Shown: positions 1-12,000 of the stretch, one piece after another
Position numbering within the stretch: position 1 is the stretch's first letter
How the letters are laid out: each line of letters opens with the position of its first letter
NCBI RefSeq assembly: GCF_963675165.1
Contig: NC_087390.1
Location: 6,052,250-6,116,249 of the forward strand
Source: Halichondria panicea
Taxonomy: Eukaryota > Porifera > Demospongiae > Suberitida > Halichondriidae
DNA: 64,000 nt
Reading direction: 5' to 3'
The notes under the pieces: model-generated
The model's input: the letters and a program-made list of their open reading frames with translations, nothing else
What the model was told of the DNA's origin: nothing
The model's database searches: none
Program-made: the position numbers and the translations under genes

Positions 1-293
1 TTTGGAAGCCTCAATGACACACTCCCTAATAAACTCTGATCTCTCCATCATCAACTAGCTCTGGTCTACTATTACTGCGTTGCGGTTACACTGCAGGATT
101 GTGGTGTTGCACTTAAGAGAGTAATTAACTGGGTGTGGTAATGGTCTAGAATCTGCAATCTGATTGGGCGCCACTATAGTGGCGCTAGAACAAATCCCAG
201 ATAGGCTTGCAACCCGACCTCCCGTCAGGGACGGTCGGGCTCCGCCCAACTAGCCTGCATGCACCCATAAAAAAGTTACTTATATAAACAGAG
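1..293. other. left flank, no gene seen
   Basis: I see no supported coding exon here. A short perfect palindrome around 169-190 (GGCGCCACTATAGTGGCGC core) is the only structured sequence. The region from about 240 onward begins the segment that is repeated at about 20,990. Confidence 0.5.
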
Positions 294-1874
294 CTAGAAC
301 ATCTCAATCTTACTGTATCTAGACACAATGACACAATTGTTCATGTCCACAGCTAAACCACACACAAGGTCCACTTGTTCACCCCCCTTGTTGCCAAGCA
401 ACTCGACAAACTCCCCTTGTGATGAGAACAGGCACACACCATCACTCTCCCACTCACTGACATATAACACGCCCCCACCATCCATAGCAATTGCCCGAGG
501 GTGCTTTAGTTTATCGCTACTCGTTGAACTTATAGCTGCCGATGATTTATGAGTGATAGATCGAATAAACTGTCCATCAGCTGTGAAGACTTGCACTCGA
601 TTGTTGTAATAGTCCGATATATACAACACAGTGTTGGAATCGTCAATAGCGATATTCTCGGGGAAATTAAACAGTCCATCACTATGGCCTTCACTACCGA
701 ATGAGCGCTTGAATGTGAGATGTGCAGAGAAAACTTGCACTCGATAGTTGACTTGATCGCAGACGTACAATCGATCTTTCTTCTTGCTGAAACAGATGCC
801 CAAGGGAAGGTTGAATTGTCCATCCTCACTTCCCATGCATCCAACAGTAGCGATGAACTTCCCTTCCGATGTAAACTTCTGCACTCAATGATTACCAGAA
901 TCGCTCACATAGATATTATCATCTTTATCAATCGCAACTCCTCTTGGTTTGTTAAATTTTCCATGTTCTGTTCCAAATCCACCGAATGCTTTCTTCTTAC
1001 CGTCTTGAGCTATGATCGAGACGTAGTTTGACTTGTACTCGGCAACTATCAGTTCACCTTTGCTGTTTGTTGCAATACCTTGCGGCTTGCTAAGACCTTC
1101 GATGATTCTGATTGGTTTACGAAGGCTCTCTGGCGACGGGGTAACGGCCACAGGGTACGGACTACCTTTGATGGGCCTATGATTGATTCTAATGTGAAGA
1201 CTGTGTTTCCCTCGGCTAACTGGCTGGTATGTGATCGTACGGCGACCATTTTCCCTCTTAATATCACATTTAATCGAAGCTCCTCTCTTGTTGTCTACTA
1301 GCTCAGCTGCAAGATCAAGTTTATCGATTAAATTGTCCACTGTAACGATAGTCTCTCTCCCATTTATTGCAAATCCCAATCCTTCTCCACTTGCAATGCA
1401 GTTATCAATCGCCACCTGTTCCGAATATACACTCCCAAAATCTTTGCAGTTTTGACCAATCTGCTCTGACTTGTCTCTGATAAATATCATATCTGCTTCG
1501 ATCTGCGGCTGAATTGTGGATGGTTCAAATTCGACCGTTATCTCTTGTTCTTCGTGGCCGACTTGAGTGGTTGCCTCGAGTAACACGTTGCTCATCTTCG
1601 TGCGAGAGAGCTCAACTTTTTGTTTGTGGGCCGACAAAATTTGTAGCTTTTGTTGAGCGAGGCTATCGAGCTGTGAAACCAGCTGTTTCTTGCGTTCTTC
1701 TATGATATGGATCAATGAGTTCATTTCTCGGTTTATTTTCGCTTGAAGTGAGGATTTCTGAGAGTTAATTCTTTGTTCTCGTTTGTCAAATGTCTTGAGG
1801 GCTTTGTCCAAGTGCCTCTTGACGACTTTGAGACTCAACACGGTAGTGGTTGCTGGAGTAGCCATATCCTGCAT
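294..1874 (-). pseudogene. NHL-repeat / filamin-like TRIM-related protein, copy 1 (nonsense)
   Basis: A single-exon reading frame starts MQDMATPATTT and parallels the intact 526-residue copy at 21,030-22,610 almost residue for residue. It has a coiled coil, a filamin-type Ig segment (RGKHSLHIRINHRPIKGSPY) and NHL beta-propeller repeats. The frame is cut by an in-frame TGA at 885-887, where the other copy has CGA (Arg), just inside the NHL array; downstream the frame is open to the same stop at 294. The truncated product would keep the coiled coil and Ig domain and the first NHL blades, about 329 residues. NHL/filamin proteins of the TRIM2/3/71 kind act as ubiquitin ligases or RNA-binding scaffolds, but no RING or B-box is present here. 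It could be a null allele rather than a fixed pseudogene. Confidence 0.8.
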
Positions 1875-2415
1875 TTGGTAATAGTATATATAAGGTGTCC
1901 GACACGACTAGCTCTAGCTCTAGCTCTATAGCTCTACGATACTATATAGTAAGGGAAATGTCCTATACAAAAATTATACTAAGCCAAAAAAAGGAACCTT
2001 GTTATTTTCTTGTAGGGGAACAAGCAAATTACAAGCATAATAGAATGATTGCTCTCATATATCTGTGTTCTGAACAAGCTAACATGCAAACTACAAGCAA
2101 ACTACAAGCAAAACAAGCTTTGCATCATTGATCTCACCTTTCCTTTTTGTTTGCTCTCTTCTTGATCTTCAAAAGGGCAGCCAAGGACTAGACTGTTCTG
2201 GGATCACATGCACATGCACAATAGGCAGCCATATATGCCAACACACCACACATGTGCTGTGTGCCTTATTATTACTCGAGGTGGTGCAGTGATTAGCTAG
2301 CTGCCCAAATACAGTGTTGTTGTGCAATACAGCTGCATGCGTATGGTTTCGCATTGATTGACCACTGTTGACATTCCTGCACTGTTGACATTCCTGAACT
2401 GTTGTTAGCTACAAA
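1875..2415. promoter_or_regulatory. divergent intergenic promoter region, copy 1
   Basis: About 540 bases separate the start codons of the minus-strand NHL gene and the plus-strand UBX-LRR gene, so both promoters must lie here. There is a run of CTAGCT units near 1910-1930 and A-rich blocks, but I see no clear TATA box. The matching interval at 22,611-23,216 is conserved with small indels and carries one extra local duplication of roughly 65 bases. Confidence 0.4.
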
Positions 2416-3469
2416 ATGGAGGACGCTGTGATGGCACAACTGTTGGGAATGGGATTTACGAGTGAGGACATCACTGCCTGTCAGAGGGAGCTCTCAGCTC
2501 AGGGTAAATACAGTCTACAAAAGGCTACAGAATGGTAGGCCTATTCTTAATTATCTTTACAAAAATATCATTATTCTACTATTTATACACAAGGCTGTAC
2601 AATTTGATGGCTACTTGTCAATCACACAGGTTGCTACAACGGCAGCAACAAGCCGCCACAGGTCAAAGTTCAACCAGGCGTCTCGTTCTCACTGCACCTC
2701 CTCGTGAGGTTGCTATGGAAACCAAACCAATGTCGTCATCCAGTGATCTGTCCTCCCAAAGTCACAATCAACCACTCAAAACCAGGTAATGCCCATGCAC
2801 GATGTTTGATGAACAAGCTCTGAACAAATCAGAGTTCATTGTATAATTATTATAAAGAGATGCTTCATGCGGTGATTTCTCTAAAACGTTGATAGCACAT
2901 AAATAGTGTTTTAGAAATTGAGCATGTAATTCCCCATTAATTTTATGGACATTTCACTAAAACACACACACACCTCACCCCATCACACACCTCACACTCC
3001 TCATCCCCGGCATCACATACCTCACAGGTACACACTGAACGAGGATCACAGTCGAGACAAAGATCGGTTTGCGGCTAAAGAGAGAGAGGAGGCAATAAAG
3101 AGAGCAAAGGTGATGCGCTTGGCCGACATCAAAGCAAGGCAACAAGTGATGCAACATATCGAAGAAGATAGAAAGTGAATAATAATCTGATAATAATTTT
3201 TGCTGGTTTCCAATTATCTAAATTTCTTTTAGGGCTAAAGAAGAGAAGCTCAAGTCTCCCACACAACCAAGCTCTGCGGCTCGTACCCTACAGAACGCTA
3301 CTTCACAGTCAGCTGACAGCCACATGACCAGGTCACATGACACTTGCCGGCTTCAGATACGTCTGCCCGATGGTCGAGTATTGAGACAAAGCTTCCCTAC
3401 ATCCGCTAGTCTTAGTCAAATTGTTGAGCTTGTTATGGAGAGCTGTTCCGATTGTGCAACTGATTCAGG

Positions 3470-3560
3470 TGAGTGGGTGGTGTGTGTGTGTGTGTGTGTG
3501 CAGCTGATTTAATTGTGTGGGTGTGTGAGTGTGCAGCTGATTCAGGTGTGGGGGTTCTAA
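3470..3560 (+). repeat. tandem repeat of exon edge plus 5' splice site
   Basis: The UBX exon end and donor (GCAACTGATTCAGGTGAG) are followed by GT-rich spacer and further near copies (GCAGCTGATT...) at about 3,500 and 3,533. In the second gene copy the same array lies at 24,290-24,380 with three recognisable GATTCAGGTG units. The repeat unit thus contains coding exon edge, splice donor and the start of the intron. Confidence 0.6.
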
Positions 3561-3589
3561 TGTTAGAAAAGAGATAAGACAAAAACTGA

Positions 3590-3675
3590 GTACAGATAGA
3601 ATCGAACCCTTGCCCTCTTTCACTTGAAATTAGTTGCCTAACCTTACTAAGCCATCGGGTTATCATATGGATTGT
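3590..3675 (-). repeat. tRNA-derived SINE head, copy 1
   Basis: On the minus strand there is an A-box-like TGGCTTAGTAAGG followed about 45 bases later by a B-box GGTTCGATTC, the spacing of a tRNA internal promoter. The ends do not pair into a 7-bp acceptor stem, so this is better read as a tRNA-derived SINE than as a tRNA gene. It lies in a UBX-LRR intron and is present at the same site in the second copy (24,418-24,505), so it predates the duplication. Confidence 0.5.
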
Positions 3676-5239
3676 GCCCTAAAAGAGGGACAGCTGTTAA
3701 GGTTTGTGTGTGTGCGTGTGTACAGTAATACTGTATACCTGTAGTGAGTGAATGCTCTCTGTCACTGTGGCTAGCTTGTGCAGGAGGTTGGCACCTTGTA
3801 GCACTTATTGCATGTATGCGATACATACGACTGCACTAACAATTGTAGTACATCAACATCTATATTGATCCCATTACGCTGCACTAATTGCCACGCCCAC
3901 ACAGCCGTACCCTCATCGTGAGTTCACTCTCTCTGAGTATCAATGCTCTCTCCAGTCACTCAGTCTCTGTCCCTCCGCCTCGCTTGTCGTTGCTAAGCAA
4001 CCAGCCTCGTCAAAAGTGGACTCCGAACAATCTGCAACAGATTCTAACGAACTATTCGACCAATCAGATGACAGTAGTTCTGCTCAAGCTGTCGTAAACC
4101 AACGAAGAGTTATATTCAATACAAGTCAAAGGGCAAAGGTCATCGACTGGGAGATGGCAGTGCTAATACTAATGAGCCGATGGATATGGATGTTGGAGGC
4201 GATAAAGATGAAGAAGATGAAGAAGATATGGATCAGGATGACGATGACGATTACGATGCTAATGACAATAATATGAACGTGAATATGTTCCCCCTTCGTG
4301 GTTTTGGACAGCCCCCTCCTGGGAGACCACACCCACTAGCCAGGGGGGCTAATCGAGGTGAGGGCGGTGTGTGTGTGCACTTGTACCAGTGTGTGCCCAG
4401 AATTTGTACAGTGTTGGCCATTTCTCATCACACAAATTTACCTTTTTATGTGACAAACTAGCCCAGTGTGGGCATATCACTGCTAGCAAGTAGATTTGCC
4501 TCTTTTTATGTGACAAACTAGCCCAGTGTGGGCATGTCCCTGCTAGCAAGTAGTGAACTAGCTACCCTAAGAGATGGTTATTTTTATCTAGAGGTGGTTA
4601 GTACCAACCACCACCACCATTGACCAGTGTGTACACATCACTGTATATGCACAATGTTACTTATAGCCACTGTTTATGTGTTTTATTGCTCATTCAATGT
4701 ATTTTGTACATCTTTCTCCTCCACTCTCTCCAGTTGTACCTGGTCGTTTTATGCCCGCTGGTATGGGGTTTGGAGGTGTGGAGTTTGGTGGTATGGGGGG
4801 GGGTGGTGAGGGGGGCAATCGTCTGGGGGGCAAGGAGGCGGCAGTGGACAGTGGCGTACAACAACAGGCAATACAAATGAGAGAGGCAGGTCAGAAAATC
4901 AAATATTATAATTTTTACCCCTCACACCCACACACACACACCCACACACACGCACACCACACACACACACACACACACACACAGCTCGTAGTGCTGCCAT
5001 CAGACGTTCCGAGGCTCCCGCCCCTCACACATGGCACACTCCTCACACCCTCACACACCACGGACCACCCTCTCTTGAGGAGCTCTCCACACGAGCACTA
5101 CTCACACTCAGTAGCAGTTACGGTATGCCGTCGTGTAGTCGGCTAAGCCCATTGGTCGCTCGTAGATTCATGAGGGCACTAAAGGACAAGAAGAGGCCCA
5201 ACGTCAAAACACTAGCAGCTTTCCACGGATGGTAAATAT

Positions 5240-5275
5240 TGTGTGTGTGTGGGTGGCTGTGTGTGTGTGGACGGA

Positions 5276-5307
<32 letters not shown>

Positions 5308-5335
5308 TGTGGGTGTGTGTGTGTGGACGGGTGTT
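5240..5335. repeat. GT microsatellite beginning an intron
   Basis: The intron that follows the exon ending near 5,231 starts with GTAAAT and then long GT and GGTGTG tracts. The matching intron in the other copy (26,174-26,210) is much shorter, so this tract is length-variable. Confidence 0.8.
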
Positions 5336-5839
5336 TGTTTGCTAGCTAGCTGTAATTTAATATTATAATTTTGATGATTGTTCATTTCCCACAGTCCTGT
5401 TCAAGTGATAGAGTTGGATAACTATATCTACGCTACCAATAAACTACTACAAGCTCTGTGGTCAGTATATTACATTATCACAGTTACAGCTTCACCTTAT
5501 ATGAAGCTATTCTCACTGTATGTGCTCTTGTGAATGTTATAACCCTCCCTCTGCACACACTCTACACTCCCCACACACACACACACACGCCCACACAGCT
5601 ACTTCCCCAGTATCACGTCACTCAGTTTGGGCTCTTGTTCCATTATCACAGACAGAGCCATCACATCACTGCTTCCATGTGAGCATCTCTCTGCTTAGAT
5701 CTTGCTATAATGTACTGTGAACCTGTCTATTGTGGTGTCCCTATAAGCAGACCACCCTAGCTATACTGGTTAGTCTGCCCAAGGGTCACCATTATATAGA
5801 CAGTATTACCGTTATTTTTTTTAGTTTGCTTTTACAAGT

Positions 5840-5979
5840 CTTCTAACCTCAGACCTTCATGCACTGACCCCCCCCCCCCACACACACACACACACACCCA
5901 GACCTTCATGCACTGACCCCCCCCCCCACACACACACACACACACCCAGACTTTCATGCACTGACCCCCCCCCCCCCCC

Positions 5980-6030
<51 letters not shown>

Positions 6031-6050
6031 AGACCTCCATGCACTGACCT
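5840..6050 (+). repeat. tandem repeat of 3' splice site plus exon start
   Basis: Four near copies of a unit made of a C run, an AC run, CCCAG and the exon start ACCTTCATGCACTGACC lie in a row. Only the last continues into the LRR-coding exon (about 6,031-6,106). The other gene copy has two units (26,720-26,805). The unit contains an acceptor site and the first codons of the exon, so the number of potential acceptors differs between copies. Confidence 0.75.
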
Positions 6051-6464
6051 CACTCAATCTCAACGGCTGTAGACAACTGGACGAGGTCATCTGTCGAGGA
6101 ATCAGAAGTGAGAATGCTTACGTACTATGATTATTACCGTATGTCATTAGTAATATTGCCGTTGCCCTTATGGCATTTTTTATTTTATTCATTCCCTTTT
6201 CAGGTTGTACTTTGCTGGAGGTACTGAAGTTATCGGAGGTGAAGGTGACTGACAGGGGGTTTTCCATACTCCTGGCCACGCCCCTCACACACCTACGAGT
6301 GTTGGACCTTTCCAAGACTCAGATCACAACTAAATCACTCCAACTATTACCAGCAGGTACTGTATTACCGCAGTCCTGGGCAATACTTTAGATTAGGCTG
6401 AAAAGTTGCATTCAGTAGCTCTCTGATAGTGCTGCGTGTGCAATTTATTATGGCCATAGTGTCC

Positions 6465-6967
6465 GAAAGATATTCAACTACAACAACAACAGAGAGATGA
6501 AAGAAATTCATTCTGTGGCTGTTAAAAACCTTATGGCATGCTTAAAGCAAAGTTCTGTGGCGGATATCAGTGGAGACTGTACTAAAGCAAAGCAACCAAT
6601 ATCAAAACTAAGAGATGCACTTACTGAACTAGTGTACTTATTAGTCATCAATCCATAAAATAATATCATTCCCTGTAGGATCACCAAATCTTGAAGTAAA
6701 TCGTGAAGACTTTGTTTGTTATCTTCTCTGTGTGATACTCTCTCCCAATGGCCTTCACTACCGAATGAGCGCTTGAATGTGAGTTGTGCAGAGAAGACTT
6801 TCACTCGATAGTTGACTTGATCGCAGACGTACAATCAATCTTTCTTCTTGCTGAAACAGATGCCCAAGGGAAGGTTGAATTGTCCATCCTCACTTCCCAT
6901 GCATCCAACAGTAACAATGAACTTCCCGTAAACTTCTGCACTCGATGATTACCAGAATCACTCACAT
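6465..6967. other. mosaic of host-gene fragments
   Basis: This stretch is stitched from parts found intact elsewhere. First comes the UBX-LRR intron and exon start of about 27,550-27,775. Next are roughly 30 bases like the kelch exon near 19,920 (GAAGACTTTGTTTGTT). Then come about 200 bases of the NHL coding sequence (compare 690-905 and 21,426-21,640), starting abruptly. It ends where a segment shared with 15,115 begins. No intact frame results. Confidence 0.7.
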
Positions 6968-7200
6968 TAAATGGCCACAATCATTCCCATTGTGTACAAT
7001 GTAAACATGTCACACACCCACACATTTACTCCCTCTCTTATTGTGTCCCTCTAGATGTGGCTGAGCTGGAGGGTGGGGAGTCCAAGGTGACCACACTCAT
7101 CGGGGCAGCTGCTAGCATAGACAATGTCTGCAGAATGGACCCTCTTGGAACCCATGGGTCTAGTCACTGGACACTAGCTATGAATAGCTAATTTGAATGA
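6968..7200 (+). other. possible terminal exon of an unknown gene, copy 1
   Basis: An AG acceptor (CCTCTAG at about 7,053) precedes a short open frame reading DVAELEGGESKVTTLIGAAA and ending in a stop before 7,200. The same exon with few changes occurs at 15,115-15,325. A candidate upstream exon near 14,845-14,915 exists only beside the second copy, and its phase does not join cleanly. I do not recognise the family. Conservation of the frame between copies is the only support, and the copies are too young for that to be strong. Confidence 0.3.
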
Positions 7201-8154
7201 TTACTAGCTATTAATTATTATACATGTGTACATACCACTTCTGGATTTATTATTGTACATACGCAGTTTCGGCATTACCTAAAAAGATTGTCGTTGGTTA
7301 AATTATTACTACAACTGAACTGATCAATGCATGTCAACGAAATTGGAATATTTGAATCGCACTTAGCATAAAAATAATTATAATTAAGGTATGCCATTGA
7401 TAATGTTGTGTTTTAGTATATATTGTTCCCCTGTTCTCTTGAGGAGGTGACCATCAACAGACGAGCTGGACAGTGTACGTAGTCCATTCTCCTCCCTCAC
7501 TGCTCCTCTGACCGAGGTCTCTTGAGGGGAACTGCATGGAGACACTCACCAGTAAAATAGACCATCACAACAACTGGCTGTCTCACCTTGCTCAGTGTGT
7601 TCAGTGGCCTCTCTCTTCTCACCAGTGATGGGGCGTGGTCGAGACGAGTGCTCCCAGGGGCTGCCTCCTGTTAATATAATGTAAATAGTTGAGTAACAAT
7701 TAAGGCAATTAATGTGTGCCTGAGTTGTAAAAGAAGTTTCATAGAATGTAGTTTGGTGTTTAGCTAGAGTAATGAATACACGTACCTTTAAGTATTTCTC
7801 CTCTGCTAGAACGTCTTGTTGGACTGTGTCACTTCTGAGGCCCTTGCAAATATCACTCCATGTACGAGAAGGCGAAGATCGCAACCAGTGGGTCAGCATT
7901 TCACGCAAGCGAGCTTTATCGCTGCTCTTATTAGACTCAATACCTTCAAGGATGTCAACTTTAATCTTCAAAGCGAGGCCCAACTCAAACCAATCTTTAG
8001 CGGCCTTGATTAATAGAGAAAAAACGTCTTGCAAATTGTCGATACATAGTTGGTTTTCATCTCCTTGATCATCGTCATGTACAGAAATGTCTGTTTGTGT
8101 GCTGTAAGAATAGAGCAGTCATTAACTTTCATTCTATGACAAATGTACTGTATA

Positions 8155-8715
8155 TAATTATGCCTCGGTGCGCATGCGCAAGCGAGGTATACGGTAGTGT
8201 GTTTGTGTGTCTGTGTGTGTGTGTGTGTGTAGACCGCTACAGCTGCTCAAGGATGAATCAAGTGCAAGTAAGAGTTTCTATAGGCTTCTAGTCATGTTTA
8301 CTTGGATTTTAATTCGTAGATTTGCAAAATAATGCTTCAATGCCTAGTTTTGCTTACTTGGAATGCTATTGCAGCCTTTTCAGAAGAGTCCCTAGCAAAA
8401 CTTGTTCACCGAGTGTTACTACTCTACTTAGTAGTTAGCTCTGCATTAGAACGCTAGCTATTGGTAGCTGCAAGAGTGAGCAGAGAGCAAGGCTCTGCTG
8501 ACTTGCAGCCATAATTTTAGACTTGAACTTTTGGCATCGATCGTTTTTAATAACAATCATGGTTGATCATTACCCACTATTCGGTTGATTGCATGCAGCA
8601 AAATTAAAGATGTTCATCATGATAATAATCAATGTGTGTATAAAAGCTAGCTATTAGTAGTTTTATGTTATGTAGCTTTGGCACCTCCACCGAGGCATCA
8701 GCACCCGCGGTGCTT
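8155..8715. mobile_element. interspersed element with short terminal inverted repeats, copy 1
   Basis: About 555 bases beginning ATGCCTCGGTG and ending CACCGAGGCAT, an 11-base inverted pair, followed by a small hairpin. A close copy lies at 41,692-42,240. No coding capacity is seen. It sits inside an intron of the degraded death-domain gene. Non-autonomous DNA transposon is the best guess. Confidence 0.55.
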
Positions 8716-8914
8716 TCATTATAGTAGCTATTCAGTAAAGGAACACTCTAATGCATGTATACCTCAGTACTGTTAACATAGTATGAGCAAATGACCGTGA
8801 CATGACTGAACATGCACATGTAATCACATGCGTAAGAAGCAATTTCTCAATGGGAGGGCTCTAATTTTAAAAGTACGGCTATCTACATATAGTGCAGCCA
8901 TATCTACTTAATAG

Positions 8915-9027
8915 CCTAGAATGTGGGGGGAGGGCTCCAGCCCCTGGAGCCCTCCCCCCACATTCTAGGCCACATTCTAGGCGTAGGAAGGGAAGGGCTC
9001 CAGGGGCTGGAGCCCTCCCCTTCCTAC
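8915..9027. repeat. two adjacent perfect hairpins
   Basis: Two palindromes lie side by side: one at 8,915-8,969 with stem CCTAGAATGTGGGGGGAGGG, and one at 8,983-9,027 with stem GTAGGAAGGGAAGGGCTCC. Both share the core GGCTCCAG and look like products of the same foldback family. They are in an intron of the degraded death-domain gene. Confidence 0.7.
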
Positions 9028-12000
9028 TGATGCTTACTCCCCTTCCTACGCCACTGACATGTACCAGTACAACCCCGAAAGCATAATTATGTATATACAC
9101 GTTTGATTTAAGATAACATGCATAGATTAACGAATGACTGGCTCACCTGACATGTTCCGAGAGTGTCAAGCCACGAGATAGTGGGTGAAGTGGTGGTCCA
9201 GGGGAGGGTGGGTAATGAGTCCCATGTGACTGAGGTTGCATCAGCAATTCCCTAGCTGCTGCATGCATGTACAGAAACAGAACACAGTACGTATTTCAGT
9301 TAGAGGAGATCTAATTATAAATACTGCATAACATTAACTTTGTGTTTTGTAACACTTGTTATAACAGTGCATCAGATTATAGTAATTGCATGTTATCAGG
9401 GCTCTATATCCAGTGAGGGGGGGGGAGCTTCTCCCCTATAAACATTTCAGTTCCCCAGACCTTAATTCAGCAAACACCTATGTAGATGGGACCCTGACTG
9501 ATGGAACTTAGCGAAAACAACTATTTTTTTTACAGATGCACAGTAAGTTTAAATACACAAAGTCACCAAAATAATGGTGTTTCTATTTTAGAGCGAAGAA
9601 CATAAAAAAAACAAAAAAAACATGCATGCATCATTCTGACCTGGAAGAGTTCGTTGAGGGTCCAGATTAATAGTGATGATGTTGTAGGGATCCTTTGCAC
9701 CCACTAGCTTGACTTGGAGGAATAGCTTTGGAGCAGATTTCTTGCGTTTGTTTGTCATCTCAGCGTTCAAGTGACAGTACGGGATTCTCTGTCCAGGCTT
9801 GAACTGGTCAACATGCTTCTTGATAACCTATAATTATAGAGCGCAGTTGAAAATAAAAATTCAGATAATTATGTACGCCTATATAGCTATATACCGTAGG
9901 ATGAAACATTGGCGTTATTCTCCACCCTCCACTGACTTCAGCACCAGTCATAGGAATATCCAGTGTTAAACTGTCCTCCTCGAACTCAACAAAATGATTC
10001 ACTCCGAGAATGGCTCTTTTAGAGGAGTACTCTTCACTCACAAGCTATAACAAAATGATGAGAATTACACTGAATAGCATAATTTTTGCACTTTAATTTT
10101 ATATACCGTTTTATGAATCTCATTATCCCAGTTGACGACAAAATGTATTTGCTGTTCAGCTCTGAGCCAAGGTAGTAGAGGCTGGCAGTGTACACTCTCT
10201 CCACATCCTCTCCTGCTGCAGCCAGTCCACTGAACTCGCTCAGCTCCAATGAACCATACGAGCTGTGCTCAGTGAACGAGCCACGCCCTTCAAGCTGCTT
10301 GAATGTGTAGGGCAGACTCTCCTGGGAGCAATGTGCTCTCACAAATGAGAGCTTGGTAGAGCTGGTAATCTTGGCACAGTGCTGTATCTCGACTGTCAGC
10401 TGCTGTTGGAATCGACACAAGGGAAGAGGATGTATCCAGAAGACACCGCTGACCAACTGAAGATCGTCAGGAAACTGGTACTGTCCAGCTACACTGGCCT
10501 TGATTTCTAGTTGACACTGATCAACACCAGCTGGCAGGGAGCCCTGGAGTATGGTGAGCTTGAACCCATAGCCAACCCAGTGGAAGGTTTGGGGTGAGTT
10601 GGTGATGATCACACAGGTTCTGGCCACAACTTCAACACCAGGGAAGTCTAAGTGGAGTGGTAGAGAGAGTGAAAAATATAGATTTGTGTATTGAGGTTCT
10701 GAGAGTGTTTACCAAAACTGTGTATGGATTCCTGTGGTTGACTCAAGACTTCAGTTGGTAGATGAGGGCGTGATATGACATCTTGATAACCTATCAGTGG
10801 TCAGTGGGTGATCACATGTCAGGCTACACATCATGCACACAGTCACCCTCTGTCGTAGTGTAACTCACCTGGTTCAACCTTGAGTTCCTGCTTCACTGGA
10901 ACCAGTCCTTTGCTCTCGGCTCGGAGATGATGAATCTCGTTTCGCAGGTGTTCAATTTCTGTATGTCACAGCTGAATCATTATAATTATAAGCCAATCGT
11001 TTACCTTTTTCTTGCTGGTGAATCTTATCAGTTTGCTCGTCATACTCATCAGTCAGCTGATCCAGCTCCGCCTCCAACTTCTCATACTCTAGTAGCCGTC
11101 GTTTCACTTCAGATCTCAATTCAGTCATAGAACTTTCTCCACCTAAAGAATCTGTACACACAAAAGTCGTTACGATAACCTCTAACCAGCTGTAGCTTGT
11201 CTCCAGGGCTTAGCTGGGACTCTTGTTCTTTGTTTCGAACTGTAAAATTATACATGTATAGTACTACTATATTATACAGACCTCTACTCTTACTGTGTTT
11301 GTATTTTCATACCTTGTTCTTTGCTTAGCTGGACCTCTGATTCAGAGGGCAGAGGTGAGTCCTCTATTGGGTGCAGCTGCCTTTCTTTGACCTTATCAGA
11401 TTTCAAATGAGCAATCTCTTGCTCAAGGTTGTTGATCACCTTCTTCAATTGAACATTCTCCTTCTTTAATAGAGTGTTTAGCCTCAGATATTCTAGCTCT
11501 GCATGGTGTTAGAATACGAAACATTAAGACAAAAAATGTATGGCAGCAAGCATCACTCAGTCACACTTATCATGACACCAGTATATATATGCATGGGAGA
11601 TACTTCGTAGTCTGAAATTACCATGCAAATGCATGGATCTATAGCCTTCATCAGACGCACAGCTGCACTAATTAGAAACAAAAGTATACTTAGTTATAAA
11701 TGTGTGTTATGATATGTATAGAATTTGAAAACACTTCGTATAATTATACAAGTACTCTTCTGGTCTCTAATTAAAGGGACTGCGCACATAATTATACAAT
11801 CTGGAACATTTCATGAGCAGATATGCAATATACTTACCGGCATTGATTTGGATTTGATTTTCTCTTTCTTGGTCAAAGTGAAAGGTGCCACAATCCAATC
11901 TGGTTACTTTCAACCGCTGCAATACCAATTTTTGATCAAAAGTGCAGTGGAAAAATGTCGTTGAAGATAAACTGTGGTATTAAGAGCACAAGTTGAATAC

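Larger units (their letters stand above)
2416..6710 (+). pseudogene. UBA-UBX-LRR protein, copy 1, 5' part only
   Basis: Exons match those of the complete gene at 23,217-30,460. A UBA-like start (MEDAVMAQLLGMGFTSEDIT) is followed by a Lys/Glu-rich helix, a UBX beta-grasp domain split over two exons, an acidic DDDD stretch, a Gly/Met-rich stretch and the first LRRs, the last recognisable exon edge being near 6,680. The LRRs found downstream in the full copy are missing, replaced by unrelated scraps. In the UBX exon near 3,455 an 8-base deletion relative to the full copy shifts the frame before the donor. The copy therefore looks non-functional, or it is the broken end of an alternative haplotype. 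UBA and UBX domains normally bind ubiquitin and p97/VCP. Confidence 0.7.

Noticed and set aside
3590-3675. Functional tRNA genes here, at 24,418 and at 40,978
   Set aside because: A- and B-boxes are present but no acceptor stem or anticodon arm folds properly; SINE heads fit better.
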